Of a stretch of DNA of 35,093 bases, positions 1 to 7,564 are shown in pieces. A program made the position numbers and the translations under genes. How positions within the stretch are numbered: the first letter of the stretch is position 1; every line of letters starts with the position of its first letter. The stretch is from Streptomyces sp. WAC06614 (GTDB lineage Bacteria > Actinomycetota > Actinomycetes > Streptomycetales > Streptomycetaceae): NCBI RefSeq assembly GCF_003949795.1, contig NZ_RPRY01000036.1:1-35093 (forward strand). Reading direction: 5' to 3'. The notes below the pieces were generated by a model. That model made no database searches and was not told the origin of the DNA. It saw nothing but the letters and a program-made list of their open reading frames with translations.

Positions 1-2099
1 GGTGGGGCCGGGGCGGTCGCCTCAGGCGTGGCGGCGCCGCCTTCGGCGACCTGGTGCAGGAGTGCGCGGGCCCGGTCGGCGGTGGGGCGGGCCTGCGGGT
101 CCTTCGCCATCAGCAGCCGCAGCACGGGGGCGAGCGGGCCGGCCCGCCGGGGCTCGGGCAGCGGCTCGTTCACGATCGCGGTCATGGTCGACCAGGCGGA
201 GGTCCGGCGGAACGGCGAGGCGCCCTCCACGGCCGCGTAGAGCGTCATGCCCAGCGACCAGATGTCCGAGGCGGGCCCGGGCTCCCGGCCCTGGGCGCGT
301 TCCGGCGCCAGGTAGTCGAGCGAGCCGACCAGCATCCCACTGCGCGTCAGCTTGGCGGCGGCCTCGTCCCCGGAGTCGTCCAGCGCGGCGATCCCGAAGT
401 CGGTCAGGACCACCCGACCCCCGCGCTCCAGCAGGACGTTGGCGGGCTTGACGTCCCGGTGCAGCACGCCGGCCCGGTGCGCCGCGTCCAGTGCGTCCGT
501 CAACTTGGCTCCGATCGCGGCCACTTCGCGCGGATCGAGCGGGCCGCGCTCGGTCAGGACGTCGTCCAGGGAAGGCCCGTCGACGAGTTCCATGACGATG
601 ACCGGGCGGCCGTCCTGCTCGGTCACGTCGTGGACGGTGACCACACCGGTGTGCCGGATCCGCGCGGCGGCCTGGGCCTCGCGCTGCATCCGGCCGCGCA
701 GATCGGCCAGTTCGGCCCCGGAGGCGTCGGTGTACGCCCGCATCACCTTGACGGCGACCTCACGTCCCAGCAGTTCGTCCACGGCCCGGGCGACCACGCC
801 CATGCCGCCGCGTCCGATGGTCCCGGTCACCCGGTACCGGCCGCCGAGCACCTGGCCGGCCAGGACCGGCAGGACCGCGGCGGGGCCGGCGCCCGGGTCG
901 ACGGGAGACGGGTCGGGGCCGGCCGGGTCGGCAGCGCGGGCCAGGGAGGCGGTGAGGGCGGGGAGGCGGATGCTGCCGAACAGGACCAGACGGGCCAGGT
1001 GGGCGCCGAGGAAGGCCCCGTCCAGGCGGTCGCGGCCGGCCAGGGTCAGCAGGGCCGCGACGGCCGCCTCCCGGTCGGGCTCCGTACGGGCGCCGAGCCC
1101 GTACGCCAGGGCCAGGTGCACGGCCGGTCCGACAGGACCGGCGCTGCGCGCCAGGGCGGGCAGGAACTCCGGGCCGCCCTCGGCCCCGTCCTGGTCGGCC
1201 GTGGCCGCGACCTCGGTCAGCAGCCGGGCCGCGACGAGTTCGGGGTGCCGGGGCAGGACGGCGGCGGCGTGGCGTTCGCGGTGCCCGAGGAGCAGGTGGT
1301 TGCAGCCGATCAGCGGCTCGAAGCGGCGGAAGAGCGGCCAGAAGGTGCGGGGGAAGTCGCCCCGGCCGGGCAGCTCGGCGGTGCCCACGAGGATCCGCCG
1401 TCCCACCCGGGCCCGGCTGCGGCGGCTCGGCGGCAGCGGTGGGCCGGGCTCCGCCTCCACGGTCCCCGCCGGCTGCGGCAGTCCGCCCCGCCGGAGCCAG
1501 GCGACCACCCGCGGCCCCTCGGGCAAGGTCAACGCATCCGCCGCGTGCAGGACTTCCTCCTCGGCCGGGCCCCCGCCGCAGCGCAGCAGGGCCTGCCCCA
1601 GGTCGGCGGGACCGGGCCGGGCGCCCGCCTGCTCGTACTCGGTCAGCCGCATGACCAGGTCCCGCGGGTCGACCGCACCGTCCGGCCGGCTGGGCGTGGC
1701 CAGCAGCATCGGCAGCGCGCTGCCCGAGCGCAGCCCCGCGCACAGCTCGCCGGTGCGCGTGCCGAGCACCAGCTGGACCGCCTCGTGCTGACAGGTCTCC
1801 AGCCAGGGCGCGGCCTGCTGCGGTCCGGCCGGCCGGGGCCCGTCCGGTGGGGTCGCCGCGCTCCGGACGACCGTGAGCAGGCGCCGGGCGGCGAGCGTAC
1901 GGGGCCGGTGGGGGCCGCTCCAGCTCTCCGCCACCGGGCGCAGGGCGGTGACGAGGCCGGGCCGGTCGCGGCCCGCCCACCGGACCACCGCGTCGAGCAG
2001 GGCCTCGTACGCGGGCACGTCGCCGCCGTCGCCCCCGATCAGTTCCTCGGCCGCCGTGGCCACCGCCTGCGGCGATCCCGCGATGCCCGACCCGTCCAT
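1..2099 (-). CDS. Serine/threonine protein kinase with long N-terminal region, partial (runs off left edge)
   Basis: The C-terminal half is a Hanks-type Ser/Thr kinase that phosphorylates proteins using ATP. From residue about 420 I read a glycine loop (TIGRGGMGVV), the ATP-binding Lys451 in VAVKV, the catalytic loop HRDVKPANVLL with Asp549, DFG with Asp567, and an LAPERAQG activation segment. The kinase domain looks complete; the protein continues beyond position 1 after an Ala/Pro/Thr-rich linker. Residues 1-400 carry no kinase motif. They are Leu/Ala/Arg-rich and helical, and segments such as LPMLLATPS and VHLALAYGLGAR resemble, from memory, the repeat-like DUF6493 group. The start is the ATG at 2099; the GTG at 830 (codon 424) lies inside the kinase fold, so it cannot begin an intact domain. 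No stop separates the two halves. No membrane segment is seen in the visible part. The kinase call is firm; the DUF6493 resemblance is tentative. Confidence 0.9.
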   Translation of the reverse strand, partial: MDGSGIAGSPQAVATAAEELIGGDGGDVPAYEALLDAVVRWAGRDRPGLVTALRPVAESWSGPHRPRTLAARRLLTVVRSAATPPDGPRPAGPQQAAPWLETCQHEAVQLVLGTRTGELCAGLRSGSALPMLLATPSRPDGAVDPRDLVMRLTEYEQAGARPGPADLGQALLRCGGGPAEEEVLHAADALTLPEGPRVVAWLRRGGLPQPAGTVEAEPGPPLPPSRRSRARVGRRILVGTAELPGRGDFPRTFWPLFRRFEPLIGCNHLLLGHRERHAAAVLPRHPELVAARLLTEVAATADQDGAEGGPEFLPALARSAGPVGPAVHLALAYGLGARTEPDREAAVAALLTLAGRDRLDGAFLGAHLARLVLFGSIRLPALTASLARAADPAGPDPSPVDPGAGPAAVLPVLAGQVLGGRYRVTGTIGRGGMGVVARAVDELLGREVAVKVMRAYTDASGAELADLRGRMQREAQAAARIRHTGVVTVHDVTEQDGRPVIVMELVDGPSLDDVLTERGPLDPREVAAIGAKLTDALDAAHRAGVLHRDVKPANVLLERGGRVVLTDFGIAALDDSGDEAAAKLTRSGMLVGSLDYLAPERAQGREPGPASDIWSLGMTLYAAVEGASPFRRTSAWSTMTAIVNEPLPEPRRAGPLAPVLRLLMAKDPQARPTADRARALLHQVAEGGAATPEATAPAP

Positions 2100-2182
2100 C
2101 CGCCCCACCCGTTCCCCGGTCCGTGTCCGCCCGTCGGGGCGGCGCGCGAGGATAGCAGGGCCGGGACCCTACGGTGGGCGGT

Positions 2183-2686
2183 GTGACCGACGAGTGGGCG
2201 CACGACACCGAGGTGGCGACGGCCAGGCTGAAGGAACGCCTCTACGCGACGATCACGATGATCTCCGTGGTCATCGGGCTCGGCGCGGGTGGCCACGTGG
2301 AGGCGGCGGGCGCGGCGGTGACCGTCGTGACCGCCTCGGTGGGCCTGTGGCTGGCCGCGCTCGTGGCCGACCAGCAGGCGCACCGGGTGGTGCACGGAGC
2401 CCTCGCCAGGGGGCCGGAGCTGCGGAGCATGCTGTTCGTCAGCAGCCCGCTGCTGCTGTCCGCGGTGGGCCCGCTGCTGCTGATCGGCGCCTCGGCGCTG
2501 GGATGGATGGAGCTGGACACCGCCCTGGTGACGGCCGCCGGGGTGAACATCGCCGCGCTGTTCGTATGGGGCTGCTACGGCGGTGTCCGGATGGGCGGCG
2601 GCACCCTGTTCGCCCTGGTCGCGGGCGGTATCGACGCGGCGATCGGCACGGCGGTCGCCCTGGTGAAGGCGGCCGCCGGGCACTGA
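2183..2686 (+). CDS. Small integral membrane protein of unknown function
   Basis: A protein of about 167 residues with a short charged N-terminus (TDEWAHDTEVATARLKERLY) and about four hydrophobic helices: residues near 20-35, 42-60, 85-105 and 110-160. The last two resemble VIT/DUF-type small actinobacterial membrane proteins, but I do not recognise a family. The GTG at 2183 is preferred because GGTGGG lies just upstream; an in-frame GTG at 2174 would add three residues. It is divergent from the kinase gene, with about 80 bases between them, so the two may share a promoter region. The third codon position is almost always G or C, as expected for a real gene here. Confidence 0.7.
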   Translation: MTDEWAHDTEVATARLKERLYATITMISVVIGLGAGGHVEAAGAAVTVVTASVGLWLAALVADQQAHRVVHGALARGPELRSMLFVSSPLLLSAVGPLLLIGASALGWMELDTALVTAAGVNIAALFVWGCYGGVRMGGGTLFALVAGGIDAAIGTAVALVKAAAGH

Positions 2687-2759
2687 CCGCGGCGCGGCGC
2701 CGGCGCGCCGGCCCGCGGGGCCGGGCGCGGGTCCTGGGTCGCCACCGGCAGGCACTGCG

Positions 2760-2792
2760 CTGCACGGCGGTTCGCCCTCCACCGCCGTGCAG
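2760..2792. terminator. Hairpin between convergent genes
   Basis: An 11-base perfect inverted repeat, CTGCACGGCGG and CCGCCGTGCAG, with an 11-base loop. It lies between the stop of the membrane protein gene (2686) and the stop of the metalloprotease gene (2883). It has no T run on either side, which is common for terminators in high-GC actinobacteria. It could end transcription from both directions. Confidence 0.5.
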
Positions 2793-2882
2793 AGCGTGGC
2801 CCCGGGGCCCCCAGGCCGTCGGCCGTCGCCGGGCGGCCGCCCGTGCAGCTGCTCGGGCGCCATGAGGGCGGCGGCCCGGCGG

Positions 2883-4223
2883 TTACTTGGGCGCGGCCCA
2901 GACCTGGCGCTTGTCGCCGCCCGCCGCGTACAGCTGCACCACGGTGCCGTTGTCGGTCCTGCCGCCGGTCACGTCCAGCACCTTCCCGGAGGCCACGTGC
3001 ACGATCTGGCCCTTGGTGTTGACCGACCAGCGCTGCGCGGGCGTGCCGTTGCAGTCGTAGAGCTGGATCCTGTTGCCGTTGGTGGTCAGGTTCCGGGCGT
3101 TGTCCAGGCACTTGCCGAGCGCGCGGAACGTGCCGTCCTTGCCGAGGATCCAGGACTGGGCGGCCGAGCCGTTGCAGGTGTAGAGCTGGATCTGGGTGCC
3201 GTTGGCCGCCTTGCCGCCCTTGACGTCCAGGCACTTGCCGCTCAGACCGGTCACCTTGCCCTGCGGGGGCAGCGCGGCGCCCGCGCCGGCGGCGAGCAGC
3301 CGCAGCCCCTGCACGTCGAACTGCTGGACGTACGTACCCGCCCGCTTGTCCTGGTACGCGTACGTCGGCGAGCACATGACCGGGAACTCGCCGGAGTCGG
3401 TGCCCTTGACGCAATCGCCCTTGGTCAGGCTGCGGTTGGCGTGGGTGAGACCGAGGGTGTGGCCGATCTCGTGGCTGATGTGGTTCCTCATGTACGTCTC
3501 GCCCATCGCGGCCGTGGGCTTGCCCTGGGCCGTGAAGAAGGAGTCGTCGATGTAGGCGTGTCCGCTGGTCACCGTCCCCGGCACGGAGGAATTGGTGAAG
3601 CCGCAGCTGAGGTTGGCGGTGCCGGAGCCGTCGCGGACCACCTTCCAGCCGGTGCTGCCCATGCTGCCCTCCCCCTCGGGCGGGACGCACGGACGGTGCA
3701 GCACGCCGACGATCACCTCGCCCTTTTGCCGGACGTGGTCCCAGCCCACCGGGTCGGTGGCGACGGTGACCGGCAGGGTGGTGATCCGCTGGAGGTCGGC
3801 CGCCGTGGCCTTCACGTACGGGGCCAGCCAGTCCGCGGACTTCTGGTCGTAGAACCTGATCGTGTAGCCGGCCGCCAGCCACTTGGTGGCGCCACTCAGC
3901 TTCCACCCCTCGCCCGACGGCGGGGCCGGCGCACCGGCCGCGGCGACGCCCGCGCGCGGGGCGGTGCCCGGCGCCCGCCCGGGGTCGAGGGTCATGACGC
4001 CGTCCTTGAAGGGGGCGTTGTCACTGGTGAAGGTCGCAGAGTCCGCCGCGTGGGCGTCCAGCGCGTCCTCGACCGGCGGGCCCGTGACCGTCTCGGCGGC
4101 CTCCGGCCCGGCCGTGATGTCCTCCGTACCGAACGCGGTGGGGGCGAGGAGCCCACCACCCGCGACCGCCGCCACGGCGCAGGTCGCGATCACTGCTCTC
4201 CGGTACTTGCCCTTGAATCCCAA
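2883..4223 (-). CDS. Secreted zinc metalloprotease with C-terminal ricin-type beta-trefoil lectin domain
   Basis: A 446-residue exported protease. Residues 1-32 are a signal peptide (KGKYRRA, then a hydrophobic stretch). HEIGHTLGLTH at 251-261 is the metzincin zinc motif HExxHxxGxxH, and PVMCSP with Met283 fits the Met-turn, so it should be a matrixin/snapalysin-like zinc peptidase. Residues 320-446 form a ricin B-type (CBM13) lectin domain with QxW repeats at about 356-358, 397-399 and 440-442; it should bind glycans and anchor the enzyme to polysaccharide. The segment 33-105 is probably a propeptide plus Ala/Pro linker. The start is TTG at 4223, supported by GGAGAGG ten bases upstream; no ATG or GTG suits the signal peptide. 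Substrate unknown. Confidence 0.9.
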   Translation of the reverse strand: MGFKGKYRRAVIATCAVAAVAGGGLLAPTAFGTEDITAGPEAAETVTGPPVEDALDAHAADSATFTSDNAPFKDGVMTLDPGRAPGTAPRAGVAAAGAPAPPSGEGWKLSGATKWLAAGYTIRFYDQKSADWLAPYVKATAADLQRITTLPVTVATDPVGWDHVRQKGEVIVGVLHRPCVPPEGEGSMGSTGWKVVRDGSGTANLSCGFTNSSVPGTVTSGHAYIDDSFFTAQGKPTAAMGETYMRNHISHEIGHTLGLTHANRSLTKGDCVKGTDSGEFPVMCSPTYAYQDKRAGTYVQQFDVQGLRLLAAGAGAALPPQGKVTGLSGKCLDVKGGKAANGTQIQLYTCNGSAAQSWILGKDGTFRALGKCLDNARNLTTNGNRIQLYDCNGTPAQRWSVNTKGQIVHVASGKVLDVTGGRTDNGTVVQLYAAGGDKRQVWAAPK

Positions 4224-4341
4224 ATCCCCGTTGCCTCTCCTTGCGAAGCTCCCCGGTCCGTACCCACCAGCCCGTGGGAGACCGGGAGTTGATCAGATCA
4301 TAGGAGAGGCGGGAACCGCCGGGCCGCCGCGGACCTTCGGC

Positions 4342-4566
4342 TCAGGTGCGGTACCGGTAGACGATCCGGCCGCGGGTCAGGTCGTAGGTGCTCAGCTCCA
4401 CGAGGACCCGGTCGTAGGGGAGGATCCTGATGCGGTTCTTCCGGATCTTCCCGCTGATGTGCGCGAGCGCCTGGTGCCCGTTCTGGAGCTGCACCGTGAA
4501 GGTGGCGTTGCGCAGGCACTCGACGACGGTGCCTTCGACTTCGAGTCCCTTGGCTGTTCTCGGCAA
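4342..4566 (-). CDS. infA: Translation initiation factor IF-1, extra copy
   Basis: A 74-residue S1-like OB-fold protein. IF-1 binds the 30S A site and helps IF-2 and IF-3 choose the initiator tRNA. The body [20 protein letters not shown], then [19 protein letters not shown] and the ending [13 protein letters not shown] are classic IF-1. It differs from the usual actinobacterial copy at many positions (a start resembling PRTAKGLEV rather than AKKQGAIE) and stands alone, outside the ribosomal protein operon, so it is probably a paralogue. The start is TTG at 4566; it is the only start codon giving the family's normal length, and a GAGAG sits just upstream. A longer reading frame to 4644 has no support. 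It is divergent from the gene at 4818. Confidence 0.9.
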   Translation of the reverse strand: MPRTAKGLEVEGTVVECLRNATFTVQLQNGHQALAHISGKIRKNRIRILPYDRVLVELSTYDLTRGRIVYRYRT

Positions 4567-4654
4567 TGTCTCTCGATTCCGTGAGGTGTCGGCCGCGGTG
4601 CGGACCCGGTCCGCAGGACCACCGCCTGGGCAGGCGGCGGGCACGGCACCCCCA

Positions 4655-4683
4655 CGCTAACGAGCAAGACCCGCCGCACCCAA
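4655..4683 (-). promoter_or_regulatory. Candidate promoter of the infA copy
   Basis: On the minus strand, TTGGGT (4683-4678) is followed after 17 bases by TTAGCG (4660-4655). It lies about 90 bases upstream of the infA start. The hexamers are only partial matches, so this is a weak prediction. The rest of the 250-base gap between infA and the next gene shows nothing clear. Confidence 0.3.
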
Positions 4684-4817
4684 CCGGTTTTCCCGAACGC
4701 CGCCCGGCCGCGGTCGGGCAGGAACCGCTCCCCTCCCCCACCCGTCCTCCCGGAGGGGATCATCATCACAGGCCCAACTCCCTTCCCGTTCTTCCCCATC
4801 GCGGTCCGAGGAGATCC

Positions 4818-5597
4818 ATGGTCGACACCGTCAACGCACTGGCCACCCGCTTCCACGACGTCCTGGTGACGCTCCTGACGCAGGGCTCGGGACCGGGCCG
4901 CGCCGCCGCCACCCCGGCCCTGCACGACATCGTCGCGCGCGCCGGCGCACTCGGACCCGACGGCGCGTGGCTCGTCGCCTCGGGTCATGCGAGCCTGGGC
5001 GGGCTGGCCCTCGCGCACGGGGAGGGCGACCTGTGCACAGCTCACCTCGACGCCGCGGTGACGGCCGGCTTCAACGACTGCGTGGCCCTCCACAGCCCGC
5101 CCCTGCGCCCGCTGCACCACGACCCGCGCTTCCGGGCCCTGTACGAGCGGATGCGCATCACCCGGGCCGACCTGGACGAGTTCTTCTGGCTGCACCAGGA
5201 GATGCAGACCATGTCGCGGGAGGCCCAGCAGGCCACCGTCGACCACATCGGCCGCCTCGACACCGGCGTGTCGCTGCTCCCGCAGGTCCCCCTACCGACG
5301 CGCCGGCCGCACACCCCCGGCGTCCTGGCCACCCGCGTGGAGTTCGCCGCCCTCCAGACGGCCCTGCACCGGGCCGTCGCCAAGGCCGAGTTCCAGCGCA
5401 GCGCCGGCAACACCAGCCTCGGTCTGATAGACGACACCTGGGACTACGCGCAGGCCAGACGCGACGCCTGGCACGCGGAGGAGCTGGACTCCCGCCGCCG
5501 GCGCGAGGCCGAGGCCCGCGCCTACGTCGAACGCCCCGGCACCGACACCACCCTCACCCCCTGCCCACCGCTGGGCTCCCTGACGTACCCGGCCTGA
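4818..5597 (+). CDS. Cytoplasmic protein of unknown function, TPR-end-like
   Basis: A 259-residue soluble protein with no signal or membrane segment. The N-terminal half is helical, and the segment around LHHDPRFRALYERM (residues 99-112) resembles the last unit seen in some TPR-type proteins. The C-terminal third is charged and helical (AQARRDAWHAEELDSRRRREAEARAY), perhaps a coiled coil. The ATG at 4818 has GAGGAG six bases upstream. It starts alone behind a 250-base gap shared with infA. I do not recognise the family and infer no function. Confidence 0.65.
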   Translation: MVDTVNALATRFHDVLVTLLTQGSGPGRAAATPALHDIVARAGALGPDGAWLVASGHASLGGLALAHGEGDLCTAHLDAAVTAGFNDCVALHSPPLRPLHHDPRFRALYERMRITRADLDEFFWLHQEMQTMSREAQQATVDHIGRLDTGVSLLPQVPLPTRRPHTPGVLATRVEFAALQTALHRAVAKAEFQRSAGNTSLGLIDDTWDYAQARRDAWHAEELDSRRRREAEARAYVERPGTDTTLTPCPPLGSLTYPA

Positions 5598-5687
5598 GCG
5601 ACCCGCACCGGGAGGAGCGAGCGGCATCAGGTCACGTCCCGGAACCCCGCGCGGTGGACCCTGGGTCCGCCGGACGTACGGGGGCCG

Positions 5688-5731
5688 CCGCCGCATCGGT
5701 GGCCGGCTCCGGTGCGGCAGCGGCGGCGGGG
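5688..5731. terminator. Imperfect GC-rich hairpin between convergent genes
   Basis: CCGCCGC...ATCGG and CCGGTGCGGCAGCGGCGG form an imperfect stem with a bulge around a short loop, just after the stop of the NTF2-fold gene read from the other strand. It could terminate either convergent gene. Weak prediction. Confidence 0.25.
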
Positions 5732-5732
5732 G

Positions 5733-6206
5733 TCAGTCGGTGCCGAAGGCCGAGACCATGTCGGTGGAGTCGCCGCCGAGGGCCTCCATGCCCACCAAGG
5801 GGTTCCAGAAGTCCACGTACCGGCTGATCCTGCCCTCCTCGGTCTCCACGACCGAGATGTACGTCTGGTCGTAGGGGCGGCCGGTGCTCAGCGCGACACC
5901 CTTGCTCTTGAACTCGGCGATGACCAGCGAGGGGTCGACCGTCTCGTGGAAGTGCAGGTCGACGAACTCCACACGGAAGTGCTCGGGGAAGTTCCTCATG
6001 TACGCGAACAGGCCCTCCTTGCCCTCGGTCCTGGCCGGGAAGCCCTTCGGCGCGTAGGGGAACTCCAGCACCCCGTCCTCGGTGAACAGGTCCACCCACT
6101 CCGTGATCCGCCCGGCCGACAGGTACGCCAGGTGGTTGCGGAACGCCTGCTGGGCGGCGGCCCGGACGGCGTCAGGGTTCTGGGGGGCGGAAGGGGTCTT
6201 GCTCAT
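5733..6206 (-). CDS. NTF2/SnoaL-fold protein of the PhzA/PhzB type
   Basis: A 157-residue protein with the cone-shaped NTF2-like fold. The pattern AFRNHLAYLSAGRITEWVDL, then FTEDGVLEFPYAPKGFPAR and ISRYVDFWNPL is typical of the PhzA/PhzB branch, whose members act as small isomerases, condensation helpers or ligand carriers. No membrane segment. The ATG at 6206 has a good ribosome site (AAGGAG). A 20-base palindrome lies 20 bases upstream of the start and is repeated before the next gene upstream, so it is probably repressed by the TetR protein encoded at 6922-7467. The substrate cannot be told from sequence. Confidence 0.8.
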   Translation of the reverse strand: MSKTPSAPQNPDAVRAAAQQAFRNHLAYLSAGRITEWVDLFTEDGVLEFPYAPKGFPARTEGKEGLFAYMRNFPEHFRVEFVDLHFHETVDPSLVIAEFKSKGVALSTGRPYDQTYISVVETEEGRISRYVDFWNPLVGMEALGGDSTDMVSAFGTD

Positions 6207-6225
6207 GTCGATGCTCCTTCGTGTC

Positions 6226-6245
6226 GTAAGCGGTTGACCGCTTAC
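6226..6245. promoter_or_regulatory. TetR-type operator, copy 1
   Basis: GTAAGCGGTTGACCGCTTAC: two perfect 9-base arms around a TG centre. It ends 20 bases before the start codon of the NTF2-fold gene. An identical copy occurs at 6846-6865. Size and symmetry fit a TetR-family operator, and a TetR gene is the next regulator upstream. Confidence 0.8.
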
Positions 6246-6281
6246 TTTGTGGGCCGCAAAATTTCGGGTTCGCGGTGCGGG

Positions 6282-6809
6282 TCAGGCGGTCGGTCGGAGG
6301 GTCTCGTCGAGCCGGTCGGCGATACGGGCCGAGGCCAGGCGCCGGGCGCCGGCGTGGCCGTGGGCGCCCAGCTCGTCGTCGAGGACCAGGAGGGTGCTGT
6401 GGGGGACGTGGTCCTCGAAGGGGATCTCCACCGGTGCGACCGGACGCCCGGAGAGTGCCGTCGCGGACCTGAAAGCGGCCACGCTCGCCCCGTAGGCGTG
6501 CTCGATGCGCAGGTCGCCGGGGTTCCCGTGCAGGAAGAACTCCGCGGAACGGTAGGAGTTCGAGGCACGCAGCCAGGCGTCGCGTGCGGAGGCCGGGTGC
6601 TGCCGGCGTTCGGCCTCGCGCGCCACCTCCGCGACCCGGTCGGCCGTCGGCAGCCACTCGTCGCACCAGCTGTCGAAGTCGCCTTCGCGGATGCGCTGCG
6701 CGGTGGTGAGCACCTCCGCGAAGTCAGCGCCTCCGTAGCCGATGTGACCGAAGGACCGCAGGGTCTCGCACCAGAACGACGGGGTGTTCTCGAACAGTGC
6801 AGGACGCAC
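6282..6809 (-). pseudogene. Truncated alpha/beta hydrolase: cap region only, catalytic core missing
   Basis: The 175-residue product matches the N-terminal cap of the esterase family that includes FrsA-like and 2,6-dihydroxypseudooxynicotine hydrolases. The line FDSWCDEWLPTADRVAEVAR, the helix pair with RDAWLRASNSYRSAEFFLHG and the junction PVEIPFED are characteristic. In full-length relatives (about 370-400 residues) that junction leads into the catalytic core with a GxSxGG nucleophile. Here the reading ends about 40 residues later with unrelated sequence, and I found no core in the other frames. The GTG at 6809 has AGGAGA five bases upstream; the in-frame ATG at 6842 almost touches the operator and has no ribosome site. 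It is either a remnant or a shortened protein kept under TetR control. Confidence 0.65.
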
Positions 6810-6845
6810 AGCTGTCTCCTGGGGGATCGCTTGCTGGAACATTTG

Positions 6846-6865
6846 GTAAGCGGTTGACCGCTTAC
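6846..6865. promoter_or_regulatory. TetR-type operator, copy 2
   Basis: The same 20 bases as at 6226-6245, without a mismatch. It is 36 bases upstream of the GTG start of the truncated hydrolase and downstream of the TetR gene stop at 6922. Two exact copies before two separate genes point to a shared local repressor. Confidence 0.8.
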
Positions 6866-6921
6866 TCCGAAAGGCGAAGGAAGGGGCCGCCCGGGAGCGG
6901 CCCGTGCGGCCCGGCGCGGGG

Positions 6922-7467
6922 CTACGGCAGCAGGGTGCGCACCCACGGTGCGCTGACCGAGGCGGCGTCGATCGCCAGCATGGCGTTGCCGAGCAGACCG
7001 TCGGCGAAGAACCGTCGGATCTGCTCGTCCGAGGCGCCGGAGACGGCACGGACGTACTCCACCTGCTTGGCGTAGCAGGTGCGGACCGCGTCGCCGATGA
7101 CCGGCTCGCTCGCGCTGCACTGGGCGTGCAGGAGGATCATGAGGATGTCCCGGTCGGCGCTGACCTGCTGGTACGAGGCGGCCAACGCTTCGAGGACGGC
7201 TTCGGTCTCGACGCTCTGCACGGCCGCGGCCGCGGCGGCGGCCTCTTCGCGCAGGCGGTCGGAACAGTGGTCGACCAGAGCCGCGAAGAGCGTCGCCTTG
7301 TCCTTGAAGAGCCGGTAGAGATAGCCCTGCGAGATGCCCGCGGCCTTGGCCACGTCCATCGTCGACGTGCCGTAGTACCCCCGCTCGGCGAAGCTCTTGA
7401 TCGCCGTGCGCATGACCGTGGCCCGGCGCTCGTCGGCGGTGGAACGCTGCCGTGTCCTCGCATCCAT
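6922..7467 (-). CDS. TetR-family transcriptional repressor
   Basis: A 181-residue TetR/AcrR regulator. Residues about 13-60 hold the DNA-binding domain: ATVMRTAIKSFAERGYYGTS, then the helix-turn-helix MDVAKAAGISQGYLYRLFKDK. The rest is the helical ligand-binding and dimer domain (LLHAQCSASEP, QIRRFFADGLLGN). The ATG at 7467 is chosen because the longer frame to 7503 would translate the promoter. A TTGACG/TAATTA promoter ends five bases before this ATG, so the mRNA is probably leaderless. It is likely to control the two downstream minus-strand genes through their twin palindromes, and itself through the palindrome in its own promoter. The inducer is unknown. Confidence 0.9.
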   Translation of the reverse strand: MDARTRQRSTADERRATVMRTAIKSFAERGYYGTSTMDVAKAAGISQGYLYRLFKDKATLFAALVDHCSDRLREEAAAAAAAVQSVETEAVLEALAASYQQVSADRDILMILLHAQCSASEPVIGDAVRTCYAKQVEYVRAVSGASDEQIRRFFADGLLGNAMLAIDAASVSAPWVRTLLP

Positions 7468-7472
7468 GGAAG

Positions 7473-7503
7473 TAATTAACCACTCGCAAGTGGTGCACGT
7501 CAA
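7473..7503 (-). promoter_or_regulatory. TetR gene promoter with embedded palindrome, probably leaderless
   Basis: On the minus strand the -35 is TTGACG (7503-7498) and the -10 is TTAATT (7479-7474) or TAATTA (7478-7473), spacing 18-19. The palindrome ACCACTCGCAAGTGGT (7479-7494) fills the spacer. The start codon begins six bases after the -10, leaving no room for a ribosome site. A repressor bound here would block RNA polymerase, so autorepression is likely. Confidence 0.6.
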
Positions 7504-7564
7504 TGCGGCTGCCCGGGGCCGCCGCCCTCACCCAGAGGGCCGGGGGATGCCGGGCCCGCGGGCG

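Noticed and set aside
54..2186. A 710-codon plus-strand frame at the left edge
   Set aside because: It is antisense to the protein kinase, whose catalytic motifs are unmistakable on the minus strand.
760..2208. A 482-codon minus-strand frame near the kinase start
   Set aside because: It is in another frame from the kinase and reads as low-complexity Arg/Gly/Pro; a shadow.
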